From contig NZ_JAIZDB010000017.1 of NCBI RefSeq assembly GCF_029533155.1, forward strand, positions 181,293 through 245,292: DNA of 64,000 nt, written 5' to 3'. Source of the DNA: Psychrobacillus antarcticus (GTDB lineage Bacteria > Bacillota > Bacilli > Bacillales_A > Planococcaceae). The notes under the pieces were generated by a model. It saw only the letters and a list, made by a program, of their open reading frames with translations, did not search any database and had not been told where the DNA came from. Each line of letters begins with the position of its first letter. Position 1 is the stretch's first letter. The translations under genes and the position numbers were made by a program. Below, in pieces: positions 36,845-46,006 of the stretch.

Positions 36845-37315
36845 CTTAGGCAAGTAAACCAAAATGGAACTCGGAGTTTTCTGAATAAATGTAAAAATGC
36901 ACCACAAAGCGAGGAAATTCACCATGAGCGCAAGTAAACAGCGACCAAGAGCAAGTATCTGCCGTGGAAGAGCAAGTAAGCCCTAGAATTGTAGTAATTC
37001 TACTCGGAGTTTGCCAGATAAATGGATAAATATACCACAGAGCAAGTAAACATGGGGTGAGCGCAAGTAAATGGCGACTGTGCGCAAGTAAATTCACCAT
37101 GACCGCAAGTAAACAGCGACCAAGAGCAAGTATCTGCCATGGAAGAGCAAGTAAGCCCTAGAATTGTAGTAATTCTACTCGGAGTTTGCCAGATAAATGG
37201 ATAAATATACCACAGAGCAAGTAAACATGTGGTGAGCGCAAGTAAATGGCGACTGTGCGCAAGTAAACAGCAGCCAAGAGCAAGTATCTACCGAGGAAGA
37301 GCAAGTAAGCCCTTC
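36845..37315. repeat. Array of GCAAGTA boxes at 21 bp with a 175-bp superrepeat (array 5)
   Basis: CAAGTA cores begin at 36931, 36952, 36973, then 37043, 37064, 37085, 37106, 37127, 37148, then 37218, 37239, 37260, 37281, 37302, always 21 bp apart except two 70-bp gaps. The block from 36918 recurs from 37093 (offset 175 bp) with only a few changes. A first isolated box is near 36851. No gene is present here. Confidence 0.88.
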
Positions 37316-37441
37316 TAGATAACTGACCAGATGAATCTTGTCACAGTTTGGACGAAATATAATAGATATTTTACGAAACGATAGCGATTAAAACATAGCT
37401 TTGATAAAATGAGATGTATATGCGTCAAAGGAGGATTTACC

Positions 37442-38893
37442 TTGAAGTTTACAAAATGGATTATATCTGGATTGCTGATGAGTAGCCTTTGCCTAACAAC
37501 AACTCAAGTAAGCAATGCAGAAACGAATAACTCTATACATAACGAAAGTATTTATGATCTATATGTAGATCGTTACTTCAATAAATTAGGAACGAACGAT
37601 TATGACGTCAACCCAAAAGATCCAAATGCATTCGCGGGTGGGGATTTTCTTGGTGTTTTGGAGAAAATGACACATATTAGTGATATGGGCTTCACTATTA
37701 TCTCGATAGGACCTGTGTTTGCAACAGAATCCTATGAAGGGAAGCGAATTTTAAATTTTGATGAATTGGAAAAACACTTTGGTACAACCGAAGAATTTAA
37801 TCAGTTATTAGACAAATCACACGAAAAAGATTTAAAAATCATGGTTGAATTTCCTCTAAATAATTATAGTGAAAACCATATTTGGGCTAGCGATAACGAG
37901 AAAAGTGATTGGATACTCTCCAAAGAAGATGCTCAAATTCAACTGGATTTAACTAACCCTGATGTACAACAAGCTCTAATAGATACAATTGTAAATTTTG
38001 CAGAAACCTACAAAATTGATGGAATTAAATTGTCGGAGTTAGAGGGAGCACCAACTTCATTCATTAATGAATTAATTGCTGCTGTAAAAGAAGTGCGCGA
38101 TCCTATGTATGTCATTGCTCTAGAAGAGTCAGAAGCAGATTTTGATCTCGACTATTCAGAACAGCTAATGCAAGACTTCCGGGACACATTCAAAAATACA
38201 GATCAACCTTCTCAGTCAGTTTCTTCTACAAGTGAAGATAATCTTTTAATGGTGGATCACTTGTTAACGGAAAGAATTACGTATTATAGTGCCTTAGAGA
38301 ATATGTTCCCACCAACACGTATTAAAATGGCGATTGGTACTTTACTTACATTACCAGGTGTGCCTTATATGACATACGGTACGGAAATAGCAATGAATGG
38401 TCAAAATCCACAAGATAGCCACCAAATCATGAATTTCCGTGTAGATGAAGAAGTAATTGAATTTTTAAAAGACATGGCTTCTATTCGAACAAAGTCAGAA
38501 GCGATGCGAACTGGTAAAATGGAATTGTTAGAAAATAAAGATGGATATGCGGTATACAAACGATCTTCTGATGAAGAAACATTTATCGTTGTCGTTAATA
38601 ATACAAGTGAGACAAAGAGAATAGATATTTCTAGTGAAGAAATTGGCGAAGATAAAGAACTACGTGGTTTATTTGAATCGGATATAGTTCGTCCTACCGA
38701 TGATGGTTCCTACCGTTTAGTATTGGATAGAGAAATAGTCGAAGTGTATCAAGTTAAAGATGAAACAGGGCTAAATGGCGCATACATCGCGGCAATGGCC
38801 ATCGCTTATTTATTGTTTATGTTATTTTTAGTTATTGTTTGGCGAAAAGGAAAACAACGCCGAGTAGACGAAGAGAAAAAAAAAATTAACTAA
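37442..38893 (+). CDS. Membrane-anchored GH13 (alpha-amylase)-like protein lacking catalytic residues
   Basis: A 483-residue protein with a signal peptide (1-26, ending near VSNAE), a GH13-type barrel, a small beta domain (about 370-440) and a C-terminal TM helix (about 447-470) followed by a basic tail, so it faces outward on the membrane. Amylase-like landmarks are IYDLYVDRYFNK, GGDFLGVLEKMTHISDMGF and LTLPGVPYMTYGTEIAM. The nucleophile position reads IDGIKLSELE (Ser 198 instead of Asp), region IV reads MVDHLLTER instead of a DNHD-type motif, and region I has NN where NH is usual. Catalysis is therefore doubtful. The start is TTG 37442 after aaaggagg. It stands alone, with a strong terminator. 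Confidence 0.75.
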   Translation: MKFTKWIISGLLMSSLCLTTTQVSNAETNNSIHNESIYDLYVDRYFNKLGTNDYDVNPKDPNAFAGGDFLGVLEKMTHISDMGFTIISIGPVFATESYEGKRILNFDELEKHFGTTEEFNQLLDKSHEKDLKIMVEFPLNNYSENHIWASDNEKSDWILSKEDAQIQLDLTNPDVQQALIDTIVNFAETYKIDGIKLSELEGAPTSFINELIAAVKEVRDPMYVIALEESEADFDLDYSEQLMQDFRDTFKNTDQPSQSVSSTSEDNLLMVDHLLTERITYYSALENMFPPTRIKMAIGTLLTLPGVPYMTYGTEIAMNGQNPQDSHQIMNFRVDEEVIEFLKDMASIRTKSEAMRTGKMELLENKDGYAVYKRSSDEETFIVVVNNTSETKRIDISSEEIGEDKELRGLFESDIVRPTDDGSYRLVLDREIVEVYQVKDETGLNGAYIAAMAIAYLLFMLFLVIVWRKGKQRRVDEEKKKIN

Positions 38894-38931
38894 AATAGCT
38901 GTCCACCTTTTTTATGGTGGACAGCTATTTA
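38893..38931 (+). terminator. Terminator hairpin after the GH13-like gene
   Basis: AATAGCTGTCCACC pairs with GGTGGACAGCTATT. The T-run after it is short, so strength is uncertain. Confidence 0.75.
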
Positions 38932-38939
38932 TAAAGAAT

Positions 38940-39108
38940 TAGATACCATAAAACATAAATACTGGGAATAGTACATTGGAAAAATGAATTAGTACTCTGA
39001 TTTCCGTTTCAAGTGGACGCTTTCCGAAGGCGAGGCCGGACCACCTCCAGCCAGCAGGATGTTGGTCATGAAGGCGTTGCCACACGTGGTGCGCTCCTAG
39101 CTTTTGTT
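38940..39108 (+). repeat. Partial left module preceding copy D
   Basis: It has ATACTGGGAATAGTACATTGG, CTGATTTCCGTTTCAAGTGG and GACGCTTTCC followed by the GCAGGATGTTGGTCATGAAGG segment, then stops where copy D begins. It looks like a truncated neighbour copy. Confidence 0.7.
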
Positions 39109-39839
39109 CAAAGATAAGAAAGTATATAAAAATGTACGGTGTACACTGGATTCATGGGACTTGAAAGAATGAATAATACTACTGATTTGCGTTTCAGGTG
39201 GACGCTTTCCGCGGGGTGAGCAATGAGCCATCACCGTCGCTCCGCGTCGATGTGATGTCTCATCTGTCTCACTCATCCCGCTGGAGTCGCCACCTTTCAC
39301 TCCAATCAATTAAGTGAGTAGTACTCGATAAGAAGATTAGCAGAGCTTATCGCTAAGACGATAAGAGTAGACAAAGTTAATATAGGGATAAAATCGACTA
39401 TTGAATAAATGAGGAAGAAATGAGATCTTCTTTCATATAGTGGTAATAAGAGAATTAGTAAGTGTTTACCCAATAAAGAAGAGGAATAGCGAACGAAATT
39501 GCATCTTCAGGCCCGCACGATGCGGATCAGGCAGTCGTTGCGAAATGTTTTTTTATTTTGCGACGAGCTTTGCGCAGGAGCACCACGATGTCGTGTACTT
39601 AGACTGTCATCATTTCTTCTCTATATAGGAATTTAGCTTTTCTCTAGTTACCCAAAAAATGAACTAACCCGTTTCTAAAAGTTGTAGAAGGGCGACGGAC
39701 AGTCAATAGCCATAAGATTACCGAGAAAAAAAGATGCTGGTCGTGACTTCAGTCACGACCAGCATCTTTAAAAAATCAAACGGTAATTATATAGCAATAA
39801 GTCTGTCCAAAGTACTTCGAAAACAGTAGAAACAAGTTT
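39109..39839 (+). repeat. Composite dispersed repeat, copy D
   Basis: It begins TCAAAGATAAGAAAG, carries GGACGCTTTCCGCGGGG and GGAGTCGCCACCTTTCACTCC in the left module, the A-rich middle (39310-39500), the GC-rich block 39509-39608 shared with copies A and E, and the nested hairpin. A 62-codon plus-strand frame at 39440-39628 is translated repeat. Confidence 0.85.
39666..39839 (+). repeat. Nested hairpin module of composite repeat, copy D
   Basis: The innermost stem AAGATGCTGGTCGTGAC (39731-39747) pairs with GTCACGACCAGCATCTT (39752-39768), loop TTCA. ATTACCG / CGGTAAT and GGACAG / CTGTCC enclose it. The outermost stem has decayed. Confidence 0.85.
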
Positions 39840-39886
39840 AGCTCTAAAGGACAGACCGTTTTTTTGTTCGGTTTTGCTTATAGACT

Positions 39887-40741
39887 TTATAAAGATAATT
39901 TATTTAAAAAGAACAATGATAAAGCTCCAGGACCAACATGTGCTCCTATAGTAGAACCGATTCTATGAATTTCAATACTTTTTGGTTGAAATCTCTCTTC
40001 AATCATTTGTTTTAAATCTAAAGCAGTAGCTTCATCATCACTATGACTGATAGCGACAATCTGCTCATCGAACTTTTCTCCACGCTCTTCCATGAGGTCA
40101 AGCATTCGTTTCAACACTTTTTTACGTCCCCGGATTTTCTCTATGGGCACTAGCTTACCATCTTCCATATGGAGCAAAGGTTTAATATTTAGTAATCCAC
40201 CAACAAATGCACTCGCTTTAGAAACTCTGCCACCACGTGCTAAGTAGTCCAAATCTTCTACGGTGAATAAATGCTCCATATGCTCTGCATGGAAACGCAC
40301 TTTTTCAATAAGTTGAGCATTGTCCATACCTTCATCACGCAATCTTACTGCTTCTTTTAATACCAAACCACTTCCTAGCGACGCACATTGTGAATCGATG
40401 ATCGTTAGTTTTAAATCTGGGTACGTTTCTACTAATTGCTCGCGCATCATCATAGCTGTACTATAGGTTCCAGAAAGAGCCGACGAAAATGCGATATATA
40501 ATCCTTCTTCTCCAGATTTCGCAAGATCCTCAAACAAACGTAAGAATAACTCCGGTGATACTTGTGAAGTTTTGGGATGCTTTCCTGCACGTATTGCTGC
40601 ATACACTTCGGAAGAATCAATTCCAATAATATCCTCATATTCATCCTCATCAATATGAACTCTCAGTGGCGCTAAAAGAACGTTATTGACTTCAAAAAAA
40701 GCTTTTGGTAAATCGGAAGCACTATCAGCAAATATTCTCAT
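39887..40741 (-). CDS. yitS: DegV-family fatty acid-binding protein (YitS)
   Basis: A 284-residue DegV/FakB-type protein that binds one fatty acid for phosphorylation by FakA. The family marks are FADSASDLP at the start, SSALSGTYSTA (acyl carboxylate contact), DSQCASLGSGLV and YLARGGRVSKASAF. No fakA is adjacent. yitU lies upstream on the same strand, as in the yit cluster of B. subtilis. The ribosome site on the minus strand is ggaggat. Confidence 0.88.
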   Translation of the reverse strand: MRIFADSASDLPKAFFEVNNVLLAPLRVHIDEDEYEDIIGIDSSEVYAAIRAGKHPKTSQVSPELFLRLFEDLAKSGEEGLYIAFSSALSGTYSTAMMMREQLVETYPDLKLTIIDSQCASLGSGLVLKEAVRLRDEGMDNAQLIEKVRFHAEHMEHLFTVEDLDYLARGGRVSKASAFVGGLLNIKPLLHMEDGKLVPIEKIRGRKKVLKRMLDLMEERGEKFDEQIVAISHSDDEATALDLKQMIEERFQPKSIEIHRIGSTIGAHVGPGALSLFFLNKLSL

Positions 40742-40762
40742 TTCCCATCCTCCTACACTCTA

Positions 40763-41575
40763 TTATCTAGTTAAGTTTAATCTCTCTATTAAGAATTCTG
40801 CAATACCATCCTTGTTATTTGTTAAAGTTACTTCATTGGCAATGTTTTGAAGAGGGCTTATGGCATTTCCCATTGCGACCCCAATACCAGCATACTCAAT
40901 CATTTCTAAATCATTATCTTCATCACCAAATGCAATAATTCGTTCTTGTGGAATGTTTAAAAACTCCGATACTTGTGATAATCCCACTGCCTTATTTAAA
41001 CCATGGCGTACAATTTCAATGACATCCCATGGTGCACCCCAACGACGATGATCAATTACCTCTGCGTGTACATCTCTAAGATGCTGACGAACCAAGTCTA
41101 CTGAATCTTCTTCTGCATGAATAAGTAAACTAGTTGGGTCTGTTTTCAAAAGACTACGTAAATCCCCGGTAGTTACCTGAGGATTCCCTAATGAAAATGC
41201 AGAAAGTATTTTTTCATCATGATAATGTAAATACACATCATCCAGTACTTCAGCAAGCATATTTTTGATCGAATAACTTTCTACAGCTTCAACTACTTGT
41301 TTAACAACCCTTAAATCTATCGGTGTATGTACAGTTTTCCAAGAAGAAATTCCTGGATGATGAACAAAAGCCCCGTTGAAGTTAACAATTGGTGTAGTTA
41401 AACCAAGTTCTTTATAATACATTTCACTGGATCTATATGGTCTACCAGTGGCAATCATCACTTCATGTCCTTCGTTTTTTGCTTGTTGCAGTATGTTTTT
41501 AGTTTTTGCTGAAATTACTTTTTCATCGGTTAATAAAGTTCCATCTAAATCTAACACGATTAAATGCGGTTTCAT
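40763..41575 (-). CDS. yitU: HAD-IIB phosphatase YitU
   Basis: A 270-residue Cof-type HAD phosphatase. Motif I is VLDLDGTLLTDE (residues 6-17), motif II IATGRPYRSS, and motif IV FGDEDNDLEMIEYAG with the two acidic metal ligands. B. subtilis YitU, YcsE and YwtE dephosphorylate 5-amino-6-ribitylamino-uracil phosphate in riboflavin synthesis; orthology rests on the yitS-U-V-W cluster. The start is ATG 41575 (gaaggga 8 nt upstream on the minus strand), not the upstream ATG 41596. Confidence 0.85.
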   Translation of the reverse strand: MKPHLIVLDLDGTLLTDEKVISAKTKNILQQAKNEGHEVMIATGRPYRSSEMYYKELGLTTPIVNFNGAFVHHPGISSWKTVHTPIDLRVVKQVVEAVESYSIKNMLAEVLDDVYLHYHDEKILSAFSLGNPQVTTGDLRSLLKTDPTSLLIHAEEDSVDLVRQHLRDVHAEVIDHRRWGAPWDVIEIVRHGLNKAVGLSQVSEFLNIPQERIIAFGDEDNDLEMIEYAGIGVAMGNAISPLQNIANEVTLTNNKDGIAEFLIERLNLTR

Positions 41576-41706
41576 AAAAAAACTCCCTTCTATCATATTT
41601 TAAAGTGTATCTTGTTCCATGAATAACGTCAAAATGTTAAATCAATCTCTTTGAAGTCATGGGATTACTTTGGTAGAATAATGATTAGAAGAAAGGCGGG
41701 ATATGA

Positions 41707-42465
41707 ATGATCGTCACTACCGAGGCATGGGGAAACATTCCGTTATTACATATTCATAAAGAAGAAACGAAGAAGGATGCACCAATTGTCATCTTTTTAC
41801 ATGGATTTGAAAGTGGAAAAGAACATAATTTACATTATGCCTATCAGCTAGCTCAACAAGGATGCCGAATCATTTTACCAGATGCGCATTTACATGGAGA
41901 ACGAGATGAAAAACTAGATCAAGTAGAAATAAGTTTGCGCTTTTGGGAAATTATTTTAACTTCCATAGAAGAAGTTGGCCTTATAAAACATGAACTTGAA
42001 AAACAGGGCTATTTATCTGATCAAAAAATCGGTCTAGCTGGCACATCCATGGGTGGAATTACTACCTTAGGCTGTTTGACGGTCTATCCGTGGATTGAAG
42101 CTGCTGCAATTTTGATGGGAACACCTGGTTATGTCGAACTTGCAAAAGCACAAATTGCTTCCGTTGAGCAAAAAGGATTTAAAGTACCGTTAAATGAAGA
42201 AGAGCGAAAAAATATGTTCTACACCCTATCTAAATTTGATGCATCGAACCATCCAGATAACCTTGTTGAAACACCATTATTTTTCTGGCATGGAGAAAAG
42301 GATCCTGTCGTACCATACGAACCAACAGCCCAATTTATCGCCACTCTTCGAAAACAACATAATAATAAGAATATAGTCTTGATGAATGAAAAATCGGCAG
42401 GACATGCAGTATCTCGAAAAGGACTGCTAGCTTCTATGGAATGGCTTGCAAACCGTTTGGCATAA
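41707..42465 (+). CDS. yitV: Alpha/beta-hydrolase, putative esterase YitV
   Basis: A 252-residue prolyl-oligopeptidase-like hydrolase. FLHGFESGKEHN holds the oxyanion region, the nucleophile Ser is in AGTSMGGITTLG, the acid is in FWHGEKDPVVPYEP and the His in SAGHAVSRKG. Its substrate is unknown. It is divergent from yitU, 131 bp away, with aaaggcgg as ribosome site. It precedes yitW as in B. subtilis. Confidence 0.87.
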   Translation: MIVTTEAWGNIPLLHIHKEETKKDAPIVIFLHGFESGKEHNLHYAYQLAQQGCRIILPDAHLHGERDEKLDQVEISLRFWEIILTSIEEVGLIKHELEKQGYLSDQKIGLAGTSMGGITTLGCLTVYPWIEAAAILMGTPGYVELAKAQIASVEQKGFKVPLNEEERKNMFYTLSKFDASNHPDNLVETPLFFWHGEKDPVVPYEPTAQFIATLRKQHNNKNIVLMNEKSAGHAVSRKGLLASMEWLANRLA

Positions 42466-42516
42466 ACTGATGACTTTGTTATGATTGAAATATATTAAAT
42501 AGAGGAGGTTTTCAAA

Positions 42517-42837
42517 ATGAGTCAAGATACAGAACAAGACATGAAGGATAGTATGATGGCCGCTCTAGAAAATGTTATTGACCCTGAACTAGGCATTGAT
42601 ATTGTCAATTTAGGTTTAGTATATGATGTACAATTAGCTGATGATGATATCGCAAAAGTTACGATGACTTTAACATCAATGGGATGCCCAATGGGTCCAC
42701 AAATTGTCGACCAAGTAAAAACAGCTCTTGGTGAACTACCTGAAGTAAAAGAGACAGATGTAAACATTGTCTTCAACCCACCGTGGTCAAAAGAAAATAT
42801 GTCACGCTACGCTAAAATTGCACTAGGCGTAAGATAA
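42517..42837 (+). CDS. yitW: MIP18/DUF59-family protein YitW (SufT-like)
   Basis: A 106-residue single-domain protein of the MIP18 (DUF59) family involved in Fe-S cluster maturation. ENVIDPELGIDIVNLGLVY is the conserved core, TSMGCPMGP contains the reactive Cys, and FNPPWSKENMS closes the fold. The ribosome site agaggagg is strong. Confidence 0.9.
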   Translation: MSQDTEQDMKDSMMAALENVIDPELGIDIVNLGLVYDVQLADDDIAKVTMTLTSMGCPMGPQIVDQVKTALGELPEVKETDVNIVFNPPWSKENMSRYAKIALGVR

Positions 42838-42850
42838 TAACATGATAAAT

Positions 42851-42884
42851 AAAAAGTCGAATCTTCCAAGATTCGACTTTTTAT
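42851..42884. terminator. Bidirectional terminator between yitW and fnr
   Basis: AAAAAGTCGAATCTT pairs perfectly with AAGATTCGACTTTTT. Both sides end in A/T tracts, so it can serve the convergent genes yitW (+) and fnr (-). Confidence 0.9.
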
Positions 42885-42919
42885 TATGATTAAGTTTCAC
42901 CCAACAAAAATCTATAAAG

Positions 42920-43615
42920 CTAGTCAACTCGACAAACATGCAAGGGACAGTTATCACACTCTACTTCCGTGCGTAAAAATTGTAAATCGTGAATGGTAAT
43001 CATCCCTTTATCTAACGAAAGTACCTCTTTTTTCTTTAAATCATTTAGAATTCTGTTGACGACCTCTCTACTGGTGGCACAAAAGTTGGCCAGCTCCTGA
43101 TTCGTCATAGCATTATCTATGAGAATGCTACCATCCTCCTTATTTACCCCGTAAGTATTTGTTAAACGAATCAATGTGGAAAATAACGCACCTTTTTTCC
43201 CATGAAGCAGTAAATCTCTAAAGCGAGTTTCATTTTTCAAATTATGCAATTGCATGATTTTAATCCATTCCACCATGAGTGAAGGACAATCCGATAAGTG
43301 TTTTTCCAACGTGGTACGTGGTAAGACTAATAAATGAGAGGATTCTATTGCATTAGCAGAGACAGAATGATAGATTGTTTCGCAAAAAATAGATGTTTCT
43401 CCGATAAATGTATCATTACCTGTAATTCGTAAAGTTAATAGTTTGCCGCTTTCTGTATCTTTACTAATGCGAACGGTACCAGTCTTTATAAAGTAGACGT
43501 ATTCTGCAACTACACCTTCTAAGAAAACAGGGCGATCCTTGTCTATTTTTAAGTTAGATCCAAATTGTTCAAACAGTGCGTGTATGCCTTGTGTATGGGA
43601 ACTTTGTTCAATCAT
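42920..43615 (-). CDS. fnr: Crp/Fnr-family regulator with C-terminal cysteine cluster
   Basis: A 231-residue regulator with a cAMP-binding-like beta barrel (about 15-130), dimerisation helix (about 131-160) and winged helix with recognition region TSREVVNRILNDLKKKEV. The C-terminus reads CDNCPLHVCRVD: Cys-x2-Cys-x4-Cys, the spacing of the 4Fe-4S ligands in B. subtilis Fnr, where the cluster is at the C-terminal end rather than the N-terminal end as in E. coli. Oxygen or redox sensing is thus likely. The start is ATG 43615 (ggaag about 8 nt upstream); ATG 43621 is too close to that site. It is divergent from clpB. No narK or arfM is nearby. Confidence 0.7.
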   Translation of the reverse strand: MIEQSSHTQGIHALFEQFGSNLKIDKDRPVFLEGVVAEYVYFIKTGTVRISKDTESGKLLTLRITGNDTFIGETSIFCETIYHSVSANAIESSHLLVLPRTTLEKHLSDCPSLMVEWIKIMQLHNLKNETRFRDLLLHGKKGALFSTLIRLTNTYGVNKEDGSILIDNAMTNQELANFCATSREVVNRILNDLKKKEVLSLDKGMITIHDLQFLRTEVECDNCPLHVCRVD

Positions 43616-43723
43616 GATCATAACTTCCTTTCCGTTATTCACACTCGTTTTCGTGTATGAGCACTTTCTTTTATAATAGCATATTTTGAAGATGGTTCAG
43701 CGTGAAATTAGTAGCCATATTTC

Positions 43724-43776
43724 TTTACAAAGTGATGAATAAGGACGTATACTTATATTAGTCAAAGAAGGTCAAA
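43724..43776 (+). promoter_or_regulatory. clpB promoter with perfect CtsR operator
   Basis: TTTACA at 43724-43729, an 18-bp spacer and TATACT at 43748-43753. The CtsR heptad direct repeat AGTCAAA-GAA-GGTCAAA lies at 43760-43776, on the expected start, and matches the established consensus RGTCAAANANRGTCAAA in full. Class III heat-shock repression by CtsR is thus expected. Confidence 0.92.
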
Positions 43777-43801
43777 CTATTTCATAAGGAGAGGTTTGCA
43801 T

Positions 43802-45937
43802 ATGCAAATGAAACAACAAGATGAAAAAAGTCCCTTAGAAACGTACGGTAGAAACCTAGTAACTGTGGTCAAGGAAGGGAAAATGGATCCGGTTATTGGA
43901 CGTGATCAGGAGATTAGAGATGTTATTCGTATTCTCTCTAGAAAAACAAAAAACAACCCGATACTGATTGGAGAACCAGGGGTAGGGAAAACGGCCATAG
44001 TAGAAGGGCTGGCACAACGTATTGTACGTAAGGATGTACCAGAAGGTTTGAAGGAAAAAGAAATTTATGAGTTGGATATGAGCTCCTTAATCGCCGGAGC
44101 AAAATATCGTGGAGAATTTGAAGAGCGTCTTCAAGCTGTTTTAAAGCAAGTGAAAGATAGTGAAGGACAAATTATTTTATTTATCGACGAAATTCACACA
44201 ATTGTTGGTGCAGGGAAATCGGATGGTGCAATGGATGCTGGAAATATGTTGAAGCCAATGCTTGCACGCGGAGAGCTGCATTGTATTGGTGCCACTACAC
44301 TCGATGAGTACCGAATGTATATCGAGAAAGATGCAGCTTTAGAAAGACGTTTTCAACAAGTGATGGTACGAGAGCCATCTGTTGAAGATACGGTATCTAT
44401 TTTACGTGGACTAAAGGAACGCTTCGAGCTACATCATGGTGTGCGAATTCATGACCGAGCAATCGTTGCAGCAGCCGAGCTATCGAATCGCTATATTACA
44501 GAACGATTTTTGCCAGACAAAGCAATTGATCTAGTCGATGAAGCTTGTGCAATGATACGAACAGAGATCGATTCCATGCCCCAAGAGCTCGATGAAGTTA
44601 CAAGAAAAATAATGCAACTTCAAATTGAAGAACAAGCATTAATGAAAGAGAAAGACGCTGCCAGCCAAAAAAGATTGGAGCAGTTGAGAAGTGACTTAAC
44701 AGAATTAGAGGCATCTACAAGTGAAATGCGAACAAAATGGCAACATGAAAAAGATGCCATTCAAGTAATTCAACAAAAACGGGAAGAATTGGATCGCTAT
44801 CGTCGAGAATTAGAAGAAGCTGAAAACCAATACGACTTAAACAAAGCAGCTGAGCTTCGTCACGGCAAAATTCCAATGCTAGAAAAAGAGCTCCAAGTGT
44901 ATGAGAACCAAATCAATGATGATTCAGAAACTCGTCTATTGCGTGAAGAAGTAACAGGAGAAGAGATTGCTTCCATCGTATCGAGATGGACCGGTATTCC
45001 TGTAACTAAACTCGTCGAGGGGGAAAGAGAAAAACTGTTACGCTTAAACGAAACTTTAGCAGAGCGTGTAGTTGGACAAGACCAAGCAGTTCAGTTAGTT
45101 ACAGAAGCGGTTTGGCGTGCAAGGGCAGGTATTAAAGATCCGCATAAACCAATCGGTTCTTTCTTATTTTTAGGACCTACCGGCGTAGGAAAAACGGAAT
45201 TAGCTAAATCATTAGCAGCAAATTTATTTGATTCGGAGGAGCATTTTATTCGTATCGATATGTCTGAATATATGGAGAAGCACAGTGTTTCTCGGTTGGT
45301 TGGCGCACCTCCAGGATATATCGGGTATGAGGAAGGTGGTCAATTAACGGAGGCTGTTCGCAGAAATCCATACTCCGTTGTATTGTTGGATGAAATAGAA
45401 AAGGCACACCCTGATGTTGCCAATATATTATTGCAATTGATGGATGATGGTCGAATTACAGATAGCCAAGGTAGAATCGTTAACTTTACGAACACGATTG
45501 TTATCCTAACGTCAAATATTGGATCACAGTATTTAGCCAATACGACTGGAGTAGTCTCTGAGGAAGAAGAAAGCCTTGTCATGGCTGCATTACGAGAGCA
45601 TTTTAAGCCAGAATTATTGAATCGTTTAGATGACATTATTATGTTCCACTCATTGACCACGCATCACTTTGTTAAGATTACAGAAAAATACGTGAAACAA
45701 CTTCAACAACGATTACATGCACAAGAGATTGAGTTGCAAGTGGATAATTCAGTAATCCAATGGATAGTTGAGGAAGGTACGGATGCTGCTTTTGGTGCGA
45801 GACCACTAAGACGCTACATCCAGCGATATTTAGAAACAGCAGTTGCCAAACTACTAATCGGCGGCACCGTTTTACCAGGCAGCAAGTTAGTCGCTAAAAT
45901 GGAACAAGATGAACTAAAAATCTTGACTGAAAGCTAA
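43802..45937 (+). CDS. clpB: ClpB-type disaggregase without the N-terminal domain
   Basis: A Hsp100 AAA+ protein of 711 residues. It opens directly at [20 protein letters not shown] before AAA-1 (Walker [10 protein letters not shown], Walker [14 protein letters not shown]), has a long ClpB-type coiled-coil middle domain (about 270-400), then AAA-2 ([20 protein letters not shown]) and the ClpB C-terminus. The Clp_N repeats (about 145 residues) are absent, and only 187 bp separate it from fnr, so they are not hidden upstream. No IGF/LGF-type ClpP-binding loop is seen in AAA-2, which argues for disaggregation rather than proteolysis. ClpE is excluded by the lack of a zinc finger. The start is ATG 43802 (aaggagagg upstream). 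B. cereus has clpB in this place. Confidence 0.88.
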   Translation: MQMKQQDEKSPLETYGRNLVTVVKEGKMDPVIGRDQEIRDVIRILSRKTKNNPILIGEPGVGKTAIVEGLAQRIVRKDVPEGLKEKEIYELDMSSLIAGAKYRGEFEERLQAVLKQVKDSEGQIILFIDEIHTIVGAGKSDGAMDAGNMLKPMLARGELHCIGATTLDEYRMYIEKDAALERRFQQVMVREPSVEDTVSILRGLKERFELHHGVRIHDRAIVAAAELSNRYITERFLPDKAIDLVDEACAMIRTEIDSMPQELDEVTRKIMQLQIEEQALMKEKDAASQKRLEQLRSDLTELEASTSEMRTKWQHEKDAIQVIQQKREELDRYRRELEEAENQYDLNKAAELRHGKIPMLEKELQVYENQINDDSETRLLREEVTGEEIASIVSRWTGIPVTKLVEGEREKLLRLNETLAERVVGQDQAVQLVTEAVWRARAGIKDPHKPIGSFLFLGPTGVGKTELAKSLAANLFDSEEHFIRIDMSEYMEKHSVSRLVGAPPGYIGYEEGGQLTEAVRRNPYSVVLLDEIEKAHPDVANILLQLMDDGRITDSQGRIVNFTNTIVILTSNIGSQYLANTTGVVSEEEESLVMAALREHFKPELLNRLDDIIMFHSLTTHHFVKITEKYVKQLQQRLHAQEIELQVDNSVIQWIVEEGTDAAFGARPLRRYIQRYLETAVAKLLIGGTVLPGSKLVAKMEQDELKILTES

Positions 45938-45952
45938 TCCAGCTTCCACAAA

Positions 45953-46004
45953 TAAAAACCATAGATAAATCCACATATGAATTGTGGTATATCTATGGTT
46001 TTTA
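45953..46004 (+). terminator. Rho-independent terminator of clpB
   Basis: AAAAACCATAGATA pairs with TATCTATGGTTTTT; an inner CCACA / TGTGG stem extends it. Confidence 0.9.
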
Positions 46005-46006
46005 TC

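Noticed and set aside
36846..37100. Minus-strand frame of 84 codons within array 5
   Set aside because: Contains only repeat text; no ribosome site.
39440..39628. Plus-strand frame of 62 codons in repeat copy D
   Set aside because: The equivalent region in copies A and E has stops, so there is no conserved coding.
43802..45937. Assignment as ClpC or ClpE
   Set aside because: No Clp_N or zinc finger domain, a long ClpB-type middle domain, and no ClpP-binding loop in AAA-2.
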